A stretch of DNA of 64,000 nt from the NCBI GenBank assembly GCA_029948255.1, contig JALIZF010001830.1, positions 434,001-498,000 on the forward strand, read 5' to 3'. The notes below the pieces were generated by a model. The model searched no databases. It saw only the letters and a program-made list of their open reading frames with translations, and was not told where the DNA came from. Below are positions 53,718 through 64,000 of this stretch, in pieces. The DNA comes from Telmatactis stephensoni. Its lineage: Eukaryota > Cnidaria > Anthozoa > Actiniaria > Isophelliidae. Within the stretch, counting starts at the first letter, position 1. Each line of letters opens with the position of its first letter. Made by a program: the position numbers and the translations under genes.

Positions 53718-54143
53718 CTTATAGTAAGTTATGAGAGGTTGTTTATCGATATTAATCCATTTTCCTTCCTTTTGAACAATGTTTCATAGGAATTTCACAA
53801 GGGAAGTTTGAGATGCTTGAACGGCACGTCAACAGTGCGCTCACTAATGGGTGAATCGGCTTTAATTACTAACTCGATAAATATGATTGGCTAAAACAAT
53901 TGTCGCACTTATCGGGTCACATAACGAGGCTTTTGAGCAAACTTTCTCATTGGCTGGTATCGTAATTGCTTATTTGCAGCATTATTTCCGCATTCCAGAT
54001 TTGTACAGTCAGAAGTACTTGGGGTCCGGGAGTTCTATTAAAGATATTAAGAATTAATAAAGCTAAGGTATTAGAAAAAAACCTTTATTCCATACAAAAC
54101 ACCAAAATGGTACATAGGAATTACCAACATAAACAAATTATCG

Positions 54144-54347
54144 CCCTATGTAAGGGAATCCGGAATGATGCAAGATTCTGGATTCCTAGATCAAGAGCTG
54201 TCTCATGAATTCAAATGGCCATATTCCAAGGGCTGGATTTCGGAGTTCCAAGGACTGGATTCCGGATTCCGCATTCCGCATTCCAAGTGCTAGATTCCGG
54301 ATTCCAATTCAATTTTTTCGTGGATTCCGGATTCCCTTACAGGGGGC
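54144..54347. mobile_element. MITE-like element rich in ggattccgg
   Basis: Ends read gtaagggaatccgga and ccggattcccttac. Internal text repeats ggattccggattccgcattc-like units. Confidence 0.72.
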
Positions 54348-55427
54348 AAATCAAATTTACATGTTAAAAATAATATACGAGCTACAAAACTATCTTAAAC
54401 CCACCTATTTAGTATTACAATTGTCAAATATCATTAAATGTGTAACAATATTTTGCAACAATATTGGAAATTAATTGATCCTTCACTAAGAGTGTGTATA
54501 TAAACGATATACATGTGAGGTCTGAGCACATAAAAAGGCTCTTCTTTACTAAGATCCTTTTGTTCTAGATTGGTTCTAGTATAGTTTGCAGTCGTTTGCT
54601 ATTGGATACACACAGAATCCTTTAGAATCCCTTTTATGTGCACACTCCTCATGTATATATTATATTAAGATCATGATTTTGAAAGCAGTCAATAAAACTG
54701 TTTAACTTGAACAATTCATCAAGAAAATCACTTCTAACTTTAACAAAATGATCATTTGCGCACCTTATAAGAAATAATCATATTCGTCAACCACTTCCTT
54801 TAAAGTGGGACGACGATGAAATTTGAAAATGCCTTGAAACTCGGTTGAACTTATCTATATGGCTCCTATACTCACACAGCAACATATATTTTATTTATAT
54901 TCAAAAGAGAGAGATCAAAATTATCAAGTATATTAGCATCTGAATTGTGAGTGCAAATGACGTCATTTACTCAAACCTATTGTTCTCTTGGCCTTTAAAT
55001 CCAAATTTCTCGGTAATAATGAGCTTCCGAAATGCAGAATTCTTGTGAAAGTAATTCTTCATATGCATTTATTGTCATCATTGAGTTACTTCAACTAGGA
55101 ATAATCCATTTCCAATTCTAACCGGTTTTTGTTGTCATTTCATAGGGATTAGATTAACTTAATTTCTAAGTTTACATTAGATTATTATATGCATGTATTA
55201 TAAAGTGTAAAGCGCTGTATATACTTATTTCAAAAAACTTTGTCGCCGATTAAAAAAGGACCCGTTCACATTGAAGGCGAGTTGTCCCTGTCGTCTTCAT
55301 GTGAACGGGCCCTCAGTCCACAGTGTGCACTCCAAGACTGCAAAGGATTTTGTTGGTTGCATAAAACATGAAGTACAACAGGTTTAATGCTCATAACGCT
55401 TGTTAGGCTCATAGGCTCAGTTTCAGC

Positions 55428-55490
55428 AGTCGGGGTTTCGTGCGCCCGCGATACTCTGTCTTTCGCGGGCGCACGAAACGCCGAAGGCTG
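55428..55490. repeat. Hairpin, about 63 bp
   Basis: gtttcgtgcgcccgcga is mirrored by tcgcgggcgcacgaaac, with the cgg and cagc flanks also pairing. Confidence 0.75.
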
Positions 55491-55496
55491 AAATCT

Positions 55497-55566
55497 GGGT
55501 AGGTCGTTCATATATGGTACATCAATATGGGTCCAATTGTATATAATATAATAATAATATATAATA

Positions 55567-55649
<83 letters not shown>

Positions 55650-55709
55650 GTATTTCGTTATATACAATAGGACCCATTATAATGTACCATATATGAAGGA
55701 CCTACCAAA
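55497..55709. mobile_element. Foldback with (TAA)n core
   Basis: ggtaggtcgttcatatatgg at the left mirrors ccatatatgaaggacctacc at the right, and gggtccaattgtatata mirrors tatatacaataggaccc. Between the arms lie about 30 TAA units (55556-55650). Confidence 0.85.
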
Positions 55710-56134
55710 ATCTGAGCCTAAACGCTTGCTGGAATGCTAAAAATGGTAACCAAGTGAAACATCACACAAGGAAAGACAATAGCGAATAAATTAATTAAAA
55801 GAAAAATTGCCAAAGTGCTTTGCAGTCTTAAGGTGTATATGGCGTATATGTAATCACAGGATCGCAATGGCGAGAGGATTTATATCTCGACTGATCCCTT
55901 TTTGTCCTCATGCACTGATCAGAGCCTGGATGCCCATTGAAAACTCTTAATTGAACAGTTGATCTAGTAGATCCAAGTAAGATCTGTAATAGTTCTTGTT
56001 GGCTTGAAGATTTCTGTATGTCAGGTGTGAAGCGTGATTTAGAATTATATTTAAAAACTCTTGATCAGTTGATCAAGTAGATCCAAGTATGCTTATTGGC
56101 CACTGATTGGGGTTAGCCTGCGTAGCGGCCCTTA

Positions 56135-56220
56135 GGGGAAGGGAAAGGGGAGGGGAGGGGAAAGGAGAGGGGAAAGGGGAGGGGAGGGGAAAGGAGAGGG
56201 GAAAGGGGAGGGGAGGGGCG
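56135..56220. repeat. (AGGGG)-rich tract
   Basis: Repeating ggggagggg and aaaggagagg units on plus, with two copies of a unit of about 32 bp. Confidence 0.85.
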
Positions 56221-57965
56221 ATTGTGGGACAAAAACTTGTGGAATTTGTCCAGCATCGAGAAACAAAAACAAACTGCCAGACAGTTATGTTTACCGAGTT
56301 AATCGACCGCCGAAGGCGGGAGCAACTTGGGGGGTTCGAAGTTATGATAATTATGCACATTCTGGCAAAGAAAAAGAAGAGAAAAGGCATATCTGATATG
56401 AGATAGTATAGAAAATATCTTTAATGTTTCATCCTACTAATGTTTAATCCTTACTAAAAGACCTAAAGTCCTTTGCTGCCAAAGTCCTTTTCTGTCTGTG
56501 TGTGTTGGTCGTTTCTCGACACTAACTCGTTTGAGACATCAAGAAAACTAAAAAAATATTATCTGAAATTTTACCGAGGCAACTGCCTAGGCCTCGCTTG
56601 CCTCATGGTAGCTACGGCCCTGCTTCGCCCAAGTGCGGATTATACTTGAGACTAGACGCACATAGTGCGTTTACTCGTGCCCAAGTGGAATTCAGTCTGA
56701 CATGAGAATAAATATGTTTTAAAGCCAGTTTGGTCACGTTTTGAGTTCGGTACTGAACGGCGGAATATTTGTCTGCTTCGCCGGCAAGCTGATTTGAACT
56801 CATGGAGGTATCGGTCTCTATCCTAAATTTCCAATTAAAAAGGCATTTAGATATGAGCTGCTTTTATGTCTGATATTTATTAAGTAATTTTATAGCTGCT
56901 AGTAAGGGTATTAAACAGCGATTCACATGTTAGTTGTAGCGTCACGAAAGCACACCGTCCTGTTTGTCCTGGTTTGGGTGGGGAATTAACATATATGCAA
57001 AATTTGCAAAATTCTATATATGTACAGATGCTGAAAAATTCGCATAGTACTTCTTTCCGTATAAAATATATATATTATTATTTTTTATAATATATACAGA
57101 TTGGGAAAAATTCGCAAATTTGGAGTCTGGTAAATCTGCAAAGTTCGCAAATTTCTCGAGATTTGAATCACGAAAAATCTGCAAAGTTTGCAAATCTCTC
57201 CCGCCTTGTAGAAATTTGCAAACTTTGCAAGTTTATAAATTACAGGTAATCTGCAAAGTTTGCGAATTTTGCCGGATGATAGAAATGTGCGAAGTTTGCA
57301 AATGATCCCTAAATAGAAATTTGCAAACTTCGCAAATTTCATTTGATGCTTGGTAAATCTGCGAAGTTCGCATATTTCTCTGAAACTGGTAAATCTGCAA
57401 AGTTTGCAAATTTTTCGTGACTGGTAAATTTTGCAAACTTCGCAAATTTTGAAATTACAGGTAATCTGCAAAATTTGCAAATTTTTCGTGACTTGTAAAT
57501 TTTGCAAACTTCGCAAATTTTTAAAATACAGGTAATTTGCAAAGTTTGCAAATTTTTCTTGACTTGTACGCAGAAATTTGCAAACTTCGCAAATTGTTAA
57601 CAAGAGGTAATCTGCAAAGTTTGCAAATTTCTTGAGATTTGAATCACGAAAAATTTGCGAAGTTTGCAATTTTCCCCGTAAGTACAAATTTGCGAAGTTT
57701 GCAATTTTCCCCGTAATTAAGTGCAAATTTGCAAAGTTTGCAATTTATTTTTAATGCATTTATACATAAAATGTTTTGGTATTCTCTTCATAGGGTTATT
57801 ATTTTTACTATAAAACATTGGGATAAAATATGAAAAAATAAATAAAAAAAGTTTAAAAAACGCGACGTTTCGACTCAGCCATAAGTCATTATCAAGCAAT
57901 GAAAATGAAAAAGAACTCGAATATATAATAAAAATAAAGCGTGAAGTTATGCTGTTTACCCTAGA

Positions 57966-58409
57966 CAGGGTTCCCAGCCATTCTGAAATATTAAATTCCC
58001 TGACTTTTCACTCACTTTTCCCTGACCAAAACTCAGTTTCAAACACAACAGTTCGTAAGTTACTTCCAATATGGCTGCCTTTAAATGCAACTTATAAGTT
58101 GTATCCAGGCCATTTTTATCATAATATGAGTATTCCACTGAAGACAAAAAATAGAAAATGTTGGTGTAACTAACATGACCAGTTTGTTAAATGCTTCAAA
58201 TAATTTATTCTCTTTGAAAGTTTTTTCTTTACTTAAAATAGCATCTACAACAAATATTTTTTAGTTACTTATACAAAATTCCCTGACTTTTCCCTGGCTT
58301 GAAGTGAAAATCTCAATTTCCCTGACCAAATAAAGAATTCCCTGACTTTTCACTGACTTTTTCCTGACTGTGTTTTTCCCTGATTTTTCCCTGACCCCTG
58401 GGAACCCTG
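57966..58409. mobile_element. 444-bp MITE inside the Penelope remnant
   Basis: Termini CAGGGTTCCCAG and CTGGGAACCCTG, flanked on both sides by ctaga (57961-57965 and 58410-58414), a 5-bp target duplication. The interior repeats ttccctgacttttc-type text near both ends. The CAGGG termini suggest a hAT-like origin, but hAT elements usually make 8-bp duplications. Confidence 0.8.
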
Positions 58410-58522
58410 CTAGAGACGCAATCAAGTAAAAAGCTTAGCTTGAATGGAGTAAAGACCGATTGAGAATGATGTCGGAGACATCGAAACGTCGCGAAATCTG
58501 TGTTTTGTCTTTCTTATTGACC

Positions 58523-59095
58523 TTATTGAATGGAGTCATTCTGAGTATTGAGTGAAGGCTTAAGTTGCTTAATGAAAACCATTTCATACAGGAGACAATC
58601 AAACTTGGACTGGCACTTGCTAAGAATAGAAAATTGACTACTTAAACTAGAAGTGTCAATACCACCATGGATATTATTAAGATGTTTGCCTATGGCAGAA
58701 TACCGGTGTTCCTGGATGCATTGATGCAAGTGCCTTGTAGTAAAGCCTGCATAATCAGAATCACACTGACAACATTGAAAATGATACACAACGCATTGAT
58801 TAATAACGAAATCAGGCTTTTTTTCCTTAGGTAGAAGAATCTGTTGAATAGGTTTACTGCGAAAAACAGGTTGAATGTCAATACCGATGTTAGAACTCAA
58901 AGATTTCAACTGCTCCTTCACCAGATTCGCCGAACTCTGGTTCTTAAAGGGCAAAGAAAACCTAACAATTTTAACATCGTTATCGTCCTTAGACTCCATA
59001 TGAATATTGTCACCATTAGATTCCTTATGAATATTATTCACGCTTTTACTCCTTCCTGGGAGGGAAACAGGGGTGGAGAACCGGTCATTTAACAG
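58523..59095 (-). pseudogene. Penelope-like retroelement remnant (GIY-YIG endonuclease end)
   Basis: The C-terminal end of a Penelope-like element. The linker (IVRFSLPFKNQSSANLVKEQ and on to PVFRSKPIQQILLPKEKKPD) precedes a GIY-YIG-type nuclease: VVYHFQCCQCDSDYAGFTTR, then HLHQCIQEHR, HLNNIHG and a catalytic-Glu region LLYEMVFIKQLKPSLN. GIY reads VVY and YIG reads YAG, as is common in this family. The reverse transcriptase is absent; upstream, the open frame merges into the 35-bp repeats. It sits in the spacer of the 3-kb inverted repeat. Identification is good; activity is excluded by the missing RT. Confidence 0.82.
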
Positions 59096-59104
59096 ATTTG
59101 AATT

Positions 59105-59272
59105 TTTTAACAAATTTGCGAAGTTTGCAATTTTCTCCGTAGTTACAAATTTGCGAAGTTTGCAATTTTCTCCGTAGTTACAAATTTGCGAAGTTTGCAA
59201 TTTTCTTCGTAGTTACAAATTTGCGAAGTTTGCAATTTTCCCCGTAGTTACAAATTTGCGAAGTTTGCAATT
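59105..59272. repeat. 35-bp direct repeat, five copies
   Basis: Units of the form acaaatttgcgaagtttgca plus attttctccgtagtt, tandem, between the Penelope-like remnant and the right arm. Confidence 0.9.
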
Positions 59273-60021
59273 CTTCATATATATTTTTATGTATAAATGC
59301 ATTAAAAATAAATTGCAAACTTTGCAAATTTGCACTTAATTACGGGGAAAATTGCAAACTTCGCAAATTTGTACTTACGGGGAAAATTGCAAACTTCGCA
59401 AATTTTTCGTGATTCAAATCTCAAGAAATTTGCAAACTTTGCAGATTACCTCTTGTTAACAATTTGCGAAGTTTGCAAATTTCTGCGTACAAGTCAAGAA
59501 AAATTTGCAAACTTTGCAAATTACCTGTATTTTAAAAATTTGCGAAGTTTGCAAAATTTACAAGTCACGAAAAATTTGCAAATTTTGCAGATTACCTGTA
59601 ATTTCAAAATTTGCGAAGTTTGCAAAATTTACCAGTCACGAAAAATTTGCAAACTTTGCAGATTTACCAGTTTCAGAGAAATATGCGAACTTCGCAGATT
59701 TACCAAGCATCAAATGAAATTTGCGAAGTTTGCAAATTTCTATTTAGGGATCATTTGCAAACTTCGCACATTTCTATCATCCGGCAAAATTCGCAAACTT
59801 TGCAGATTACCTGTAATTTATAAACTTGCAAAGTTTGCAAATTTCTACAAGGCGGGAGAGATTTGCAAACTTTACAGATTTTTCGTGATTCAAATCTCGA
59901 GAAATTTGCGAACTTTGCAGATTTACCAGACTCCAAATTTGCGAATTTTTCCCAATCTGTATATATTATAAAAAATAATAATATATATATTTTATACGGA
60001 AAGAAGTACTATGCGAATTTT

Positions 60022-60471
60022 TCAGCATCTGTACATATAATGAATATATAGAATACATATATAGAATATATATAGAATACATATAGAATATATATATATA
60101 TAGAATATATATAGAATACATATATAGAATTTTGCAAATTTTGCATTGTCGATTGAGTCAAAATATATTGGAAACGAGTTGTTATTTCTGTGTCTCTCGT
60201 CTTCAGAGTAATTGTAAATCAAGTCCCTGCTTACTGAAGAGTTAGTATTTGTTGGTTCTGAGTATTCGTGTATTACGTTCATTTCGGTTTCATTTGAGTT
60301 CATTTGAGTTTCATTTGAGTTCTTTTGAGCTTTTGAGTTCCTTTGGCTTTCGAGTTCGTGGAACGACCCGTTTCGAAACTGACGCTCGACATCTTTTGGT
60401 GTGGGTCTACCACGAACGGCGTGTGCGTTTGTGTGTATTTTGAGCGTCTCAGCAGGAAAGAAATCCACCAT
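60022..60471 (-). CDS. Hypothetical open frame next to the inverted repeat
   Basis: 149 codons. The N-terminal two thirds have ordinary composition (MVDFFPAETLKIHTNAHAVR, then KDVERQFRNGSFHELESQR, then an Asn/Glu/Thr repeat NSNETQMNSNETEMN). The C-terminus runs into the ATATAG microsatellite and is artefactual. No family is recognised. It could be a first exon or part of the neighbouring retroelement. Confidence 0.25.
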   Translation of the reverse strand: MVDFFPAETLKIHTNAHAVRGRPTPKDVERQFRNGSFHELESQRNSKAQKNSNETQMNSNETEMNVIHEYSEPTNTNSSVSRDLIYNYSEDERHRNNNSFPIYFDSIDNAKFAKFYICILYIFYIYIYSICILYIFYICILYIHYMYRC

Positions 60472-61180
60472 AACTGTGAACCAAAGAAGTTGAAATCAAA
60501 GCACAGCAAACTTCGCTTCGTGTCCGCTTCGATATGATGCAAGTCAAGCACCTGAAGTCAAGTCACGTTGTCGCGATGACGAAACGTGGTGACCTCGTTA
60601 CACATAGACCCATAGATAGAGACACTAGTGAAAAACGTCTGCGCATGCGTGCATATTACGATGTTTTCTTAAGAAATGTTTGAGTTTTAGCCTGAAATGA
60701 AATGCTCGTGTTCTCGGTGTATACATAAAATTTCTCTTGTATACTTTTGTGAGACAAAGATATTGTATTTATGAAGACATTATATTAATACTGGCCCTAA
60801 GTTTCAAGAAATAACCTTAAGTTTTGACATTTTGTGAAAACCATTGTTGAAGGCAAGCGTAAAAACGAAATTTGCATAATTTACAAAAGCACGAAGACTT
60901 GACTACGAGCATGCGCAGACGTTTTTCACTAGTGTCATAGATAGATAGATAGAAAGGGTAAACCTAGACTCGCGCCCGCCTACGGCGAGGGCACGAGTAA
61001 TAACATTTATATTTGTAAACTTTGAAGCGACATCATTGACATCACCCTTCAGATGAAGGCTCAAGCCCAAAATTTTAGGGGGGGGGGGGGGGGCGCTTGC
61101 TCCCACCCCTCGCTACGCCACTAGAAATCAGTAAGTGACAACAGTACTAAATAAATTTTGACTTGATTTTATTGAATACT

Positions 61181-62141
61181 AGCAGACACCACAAACTGTG
61201 ATGCCATTAAATTCATGGACATACTTGACTCTGCCAATCTATCTCAACATGTACTGGGTCCTACGCACCGGAAAGGCCATACATTAGACCTAATTATAAC
61301 ACAACAAAACAGCAACTTGGTCACCGATGAACGCATACTCAATGACGTCTTTTCCGACCATCAAGTAGTGACATGTAAACTGAACTGTCCACGACCACCA
61401 CTTTCTAAAATACTCCTCACGTTCAGATCTACCAAGCAACTTAACAGTGAGGTACTTACAGCCACCCTGAAAGAATCATTAGCTAATCAAGACCCCTCAA
61501 TTAAAACGGACACCGACGAAATGGTCGATATCTATAATTCGACTTTAAAGGACATCTACGACAAGCTTGCTCCGGTTCAAACTAGACTGGTGAACCATCG
61601 TCCATGGGCCCCTTGGTACAATGAAGACCTACGTGAAGCCAAGAGAGAGAAGCGTAGAGCTGAGCGGAAATACAGAAAGACGAAACTTACAGTTAACAAA
61701 CAGATATACATCGAGGCATGTGAACACTACAATAGATTGCTAGAGAACTGCAAAACATCATATTACAAAAACAAGATCGAGGGAGCAGATCGCAACAAAC
61801 TGTTCTGCCTTGTTAACAGCCTGTTCAAGACCAGCAAAAACATACTGCCAACACATAACTCCCAAGAAATTCTCGCCAATGAATTTAATGCGTACTTCAT
61901 CAACAAGATCCGATGTATACGTAATGAAATCGAAAAGCTACACCCAGTTAGTCAAACTAAAGGTGCCATGTCCTCAATCTTGCCATCTACTCAACTCAGT
62001 GAGTTCAATCTGCCTGACGATAATGCAACTGAGAAAGTCATCAGGGGCATCAGTCATCGAAAACCTGTTCTCTTGACCCTATACCGACTCATGTGGTTAA
62101 GGACCATCTTAATTTACTACTACCCGCTATACAAACTATAA
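61181..62141 (+). pseudogene. LINE fragment 1: endonuclease end and linker
   Basis: Carries the last part of the APE-type endonuclease and the basic linker (EAKREKRRAERKYRKTK). The frame is lost near 62060, where the expected SLDPIP-like start of the RT continues in the next frame. Confidence 0.8.
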
Positions 62142-62800
62142 TAAGATCATCTCTGTCCCGTGGTACTTTCCCGAATCGGCTGAAGATCTCGCAGGTCAAA
62201 CCAAAGCTTAAAAAGAACGATCTTGCCAAAAATCTATACTCAAACTATCGACCTATTGCTAATATAGCCCTCGTAAGTAAAGTGATTGAAAAAGTCGTTG
62301 CAAGCCAAGTACATGCTTACCTACGAGATGCCAAGCTGTTCCCTACACTACAATCAGCTTACCGCCAGTACCACTCCACTGAAACGGCTATGATCAAAGT
62401 CACTAATGATATCTTAAGAGCTATTGATGACCACTCTGATGTGATACTTGTTTTACTCGATCTCTCGGCGGCGTTCGATACCCTTGATCACTCAATCCTG
62501 CTGTTCCGCCTGAAGTCCTACTTTGGTTTTACTGGAAGTGTATTGCAATGGTTTCGATCGTATCTTACAAATCGCTCTCAAAAAGTTGTCATCGGTGAGG
62601 TTGCATCTTCCTTGAGACAACTAGAATTTGGTGTGCCGCAGGGGTCGATACTTGGGCCACTTCTGTTTGTATTGTATATGGCTCCTTTACAAGATGTCAT
62701 CTCTAGTCATGGCTTGGATTGTATGTTTTATGCCGATGATACACAACTATACATAGCCGTTAACCCAAAAAAAGCCGTCATCAGAACTGGACAGGCTTAG
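62062..62800 (+). pseudogene. LINE fragment 2: reverse transcriptase
   Basis: Contains the RT core with FYADD. The frame is lost at the run of seven A (about 62767-62773), after which the correct continuation (LDRLSSCVEDIIKWNTDNF) is in another frame. Confidence 0.85.
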
Positions 62801-63584
62801 CAGCTGTGTAGAAGATATCATCAAATGGAATACAGACAACTTTCTCCTATGTAACCCAACAAAAACAGAAGTAATGCATCTTACATCACGCTTCATTAAA
62901 AATGATAGTCCTCCTCTTCAGTTCCTGATATCTGGTAATACTACCATAAAACCATCTGAACAGGTACGAGACCTCGGAGTGATTCTGGACAAACATATGA
63001 ACATAACACCCCATATTAATGACACTTGTAAGAAGATTTTGCTGTCTATAAAATCCATTCGTCGTATAAGAAAGTATGTCTCTCAAGAAAGTTTAAAGAA
63101 ACTGGTCCATGCACTAGTGTTATCTCGCTTAGACTACGCTAACAGTCTGCTATATGGAGCTACCCGTTCTGACTTAGACAAATTACAGAGAACAATGAAC
63201 TCTGCCGCACGACTGATTACAGGAATTAAGAAATATGAACATATATCTGATGCACTACGTAATCTTCACTGGTTACCTATTGAGTGTAGAATTAAATTTA
63301 AGATTTTGTTACTCATGGTATACAAGTCCTTATTGAATGGCCTGGCACCTGATTACTTATCTGCACTTATAGATGTTCGTCGACCTACCCGCTCTCTTCG
63401 ATCGTCTGACAAGTTACTGCTTAATGTTCCAAAGATAAATACAGTTACTTATGGCCAGCGTACCTTCTCCTACGCAGCCGCAACACTCTGGAACTCCATA
63501 CCGGAAAATATTAGAAACTCTGCATCAGTTGAAATATTTAAAACCAGACTCAAAACATTTTTCTTTAAAGAAACATATTCATAA
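62775..63584 (+). pseudogene. LINE fragment 3: post-RT C-terminal region
   Basis: Contains VRDLGVILDKHMNITPHIN, LDYANSLLYG, AARLITGIKKYEHI and the closing FKTRLKTFFFKE. It ends at a natural stop, as expected for the family. Confidence 0.85.
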
Positions 63585-63734
63585 TTCATTTAATTGAAAC
63601 ATTTCTTTAAATTATAATTTACATTCTTTTTTTAAATATGTATATATATATATATATAAGTAGTTTTTGTAAACGCATCGAGATTTTTAGATGCGTACCA
63701 AGCAAATACATTATTATTTATTATTATTATATAA

Positions 63735-64000
63735 AATATGGAGTCGTACAGTCGATGCGTTACTTTGCGACTTTCTAAGTTTACGACTCCTTGATTCTTG
63801 CTAATCTGGTTGGTTGCAAACTTAACATTTGTTTTTGTCTTGAACACGTGTAGGATCTCAGTGGCACATCCGAGCACCTTCACTTCCGTCGGTTCGCTAG
63901 GCAAAACAAAAGCACTGTTTGAGTCGGCCTGGGATGCCTGTCGTTCGAGTTGGGAACGCGGGCTCAAATATAAGAATCTTGGTACAAGCGATGGCCGTGC
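63735..64000 (-). other. Possible exon of an unidentified gene at the right edge
   Basis: A minus-strand open stretch of non-repetitive composition (ADSNSAFVLPSEPTEVKVLG, then ATEILHVFKTKTN). No domain is recognised and it runs near the window edge. A donor-like GTTAAG follows KTKTN. Confidence 0.25.

Larger units (their letters stand above)
53718..56990. other. Intergenic repeats upstream of the distal start
   Basis: No supported gene. It holds a gaatccgga-type element, two palindromes, a (TAA)n tract and a G/A-rich tract. Confidence 0.5.
56993..60145. repeat. 3.15-kb inverted repeat with arms of about 780 bp
   Basis: The left arm (about 56993-57774) is repeated in inverted form at about 59286-60145. 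The match runs from tgcaaaatttgcaaaattct at the outer left to its mirror agaattttgcaaattttgca at the outer right, the right arm being longer by an (ATATAGAATAC)-type microsatellite. Each arm is built from dozens of short near-palindromic units such as aatttgcaaactttgcaaat. The arms are nearly identical, so translations of opposite strands agree almost residue for residue. Confidence 0.93.
61180..63730 (+). mobile_element. 5'-truncated CR1/L2-type LINE
   Basis: A non-LTR retrotransposon in plus orientation. Homology starts near 61180 inside the endonuclease domain (DILDSANLSQHVLGPTHRKG, HTLDLIIT), continues through a linker, then the reverse transcriptase (62150-62770: LDLSAAFDTLDHSILLFRL, GVPQGSILGPLLFVLY, FYADDTQLY), and ends with the C-terminal region (SRLDYANSLLYG, LHWLPIECRIKFKILL, LWNSIPENIRN) at 63584. 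Two frame breaks (about 62060 and 62770) split it into three open pieces. The 3' UTR has an AT repeat and ends in a TATTA-type tail near 63730. Confidence 0.88.

Noticed and set aside
57085..57726. 213-codon minus frame, and its near-copy at 59330-59971 on plus
   Set aside because: Both are translations of the short palindromic units in the inverted-repeat arms; the opposite strand is just as open and no known family fits.

Overview
The window looks like animal nuclear DNA and most likely comes from an anthozoan cnidarian (coral or sea anemone). That placement is an inference from short phase-1 Ig exons, AT-rich introns full of foldback elements, a tRNA-derived SINE, a CR1/L2-type LINE and a Penelope-like retroelement; nothing in the sequence proves the taxon. 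All recognisable host coding sequence is on the minus strand, so genes read from high to low coordinates.

Layout. (1) 296-4345: the 5' part of a gene that runs off the left edge, with a signal peptide, a Ser/Thr-rich mucin-like exon carrying a 27-bp repeat, and two Ig domains. (2) 7641-38222: a receptor-type protein tyrosine phosphatase (RPTP) reconstructed exon by exon. It has a signal-peptide exon (38120-38222), an array of Ig exons (22.6-35.3 kb), a membrane-proximal Ig (21070-21360), an RPTP stalk, a TM exon (17410-17654), a juxtamembrane exon, catalytic domain D1 (12663-16628) and domain D2 (7641-12099). Both phosphatase domains keep KNRY, WPD and [10 protein letters not shown]. (3) 41337-53717: a second signal-peptide exon (53660-53717) followed by 16 intact Ig exons, 13 of which form an A-B-C cassette array in which a 1556-bp unit is repeated almost perfectly from 42.1 to 48.7 kb. 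No TM or phosphatase exons were found between 41.3 and 38.2 kb. This block is therefore either a separate secreted Ig gene or an alternative 5' part of the same RPTP. (4) 53.7-64 kb: repeat-rich DNA with a foldback carrying a (TAA)n core, a 3-kb inverted repeat enclosing a Penelope-like GIY-YIG remnant that itself contains a MITE, and a 5'-truncated LINE.

How the parts fit together. Nearly every intact Ig exon is 291-303 nt, divisible by three, and phase 1 at both ends, so any subset can be spliced together in frame. The array shows birth-and-death evolution: newly duplicated cassettes, mosaic exons whose variable stretch lies in the C'-D-E part of the Ig fold, three frameshifted Ig exons and three truncated ones. 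Together with two interchangeable signal-peptide exons, this suggests a diversifying cell-surface receptor coupled to an intracellular tyrosine phosphatase. That functional reading is inference; the exon structure is seen directly.

Exon boundaries come from reading frames and GT/AG signals by eye, without transcript evidence. One junction (19907 to 17654) remains unresolved.
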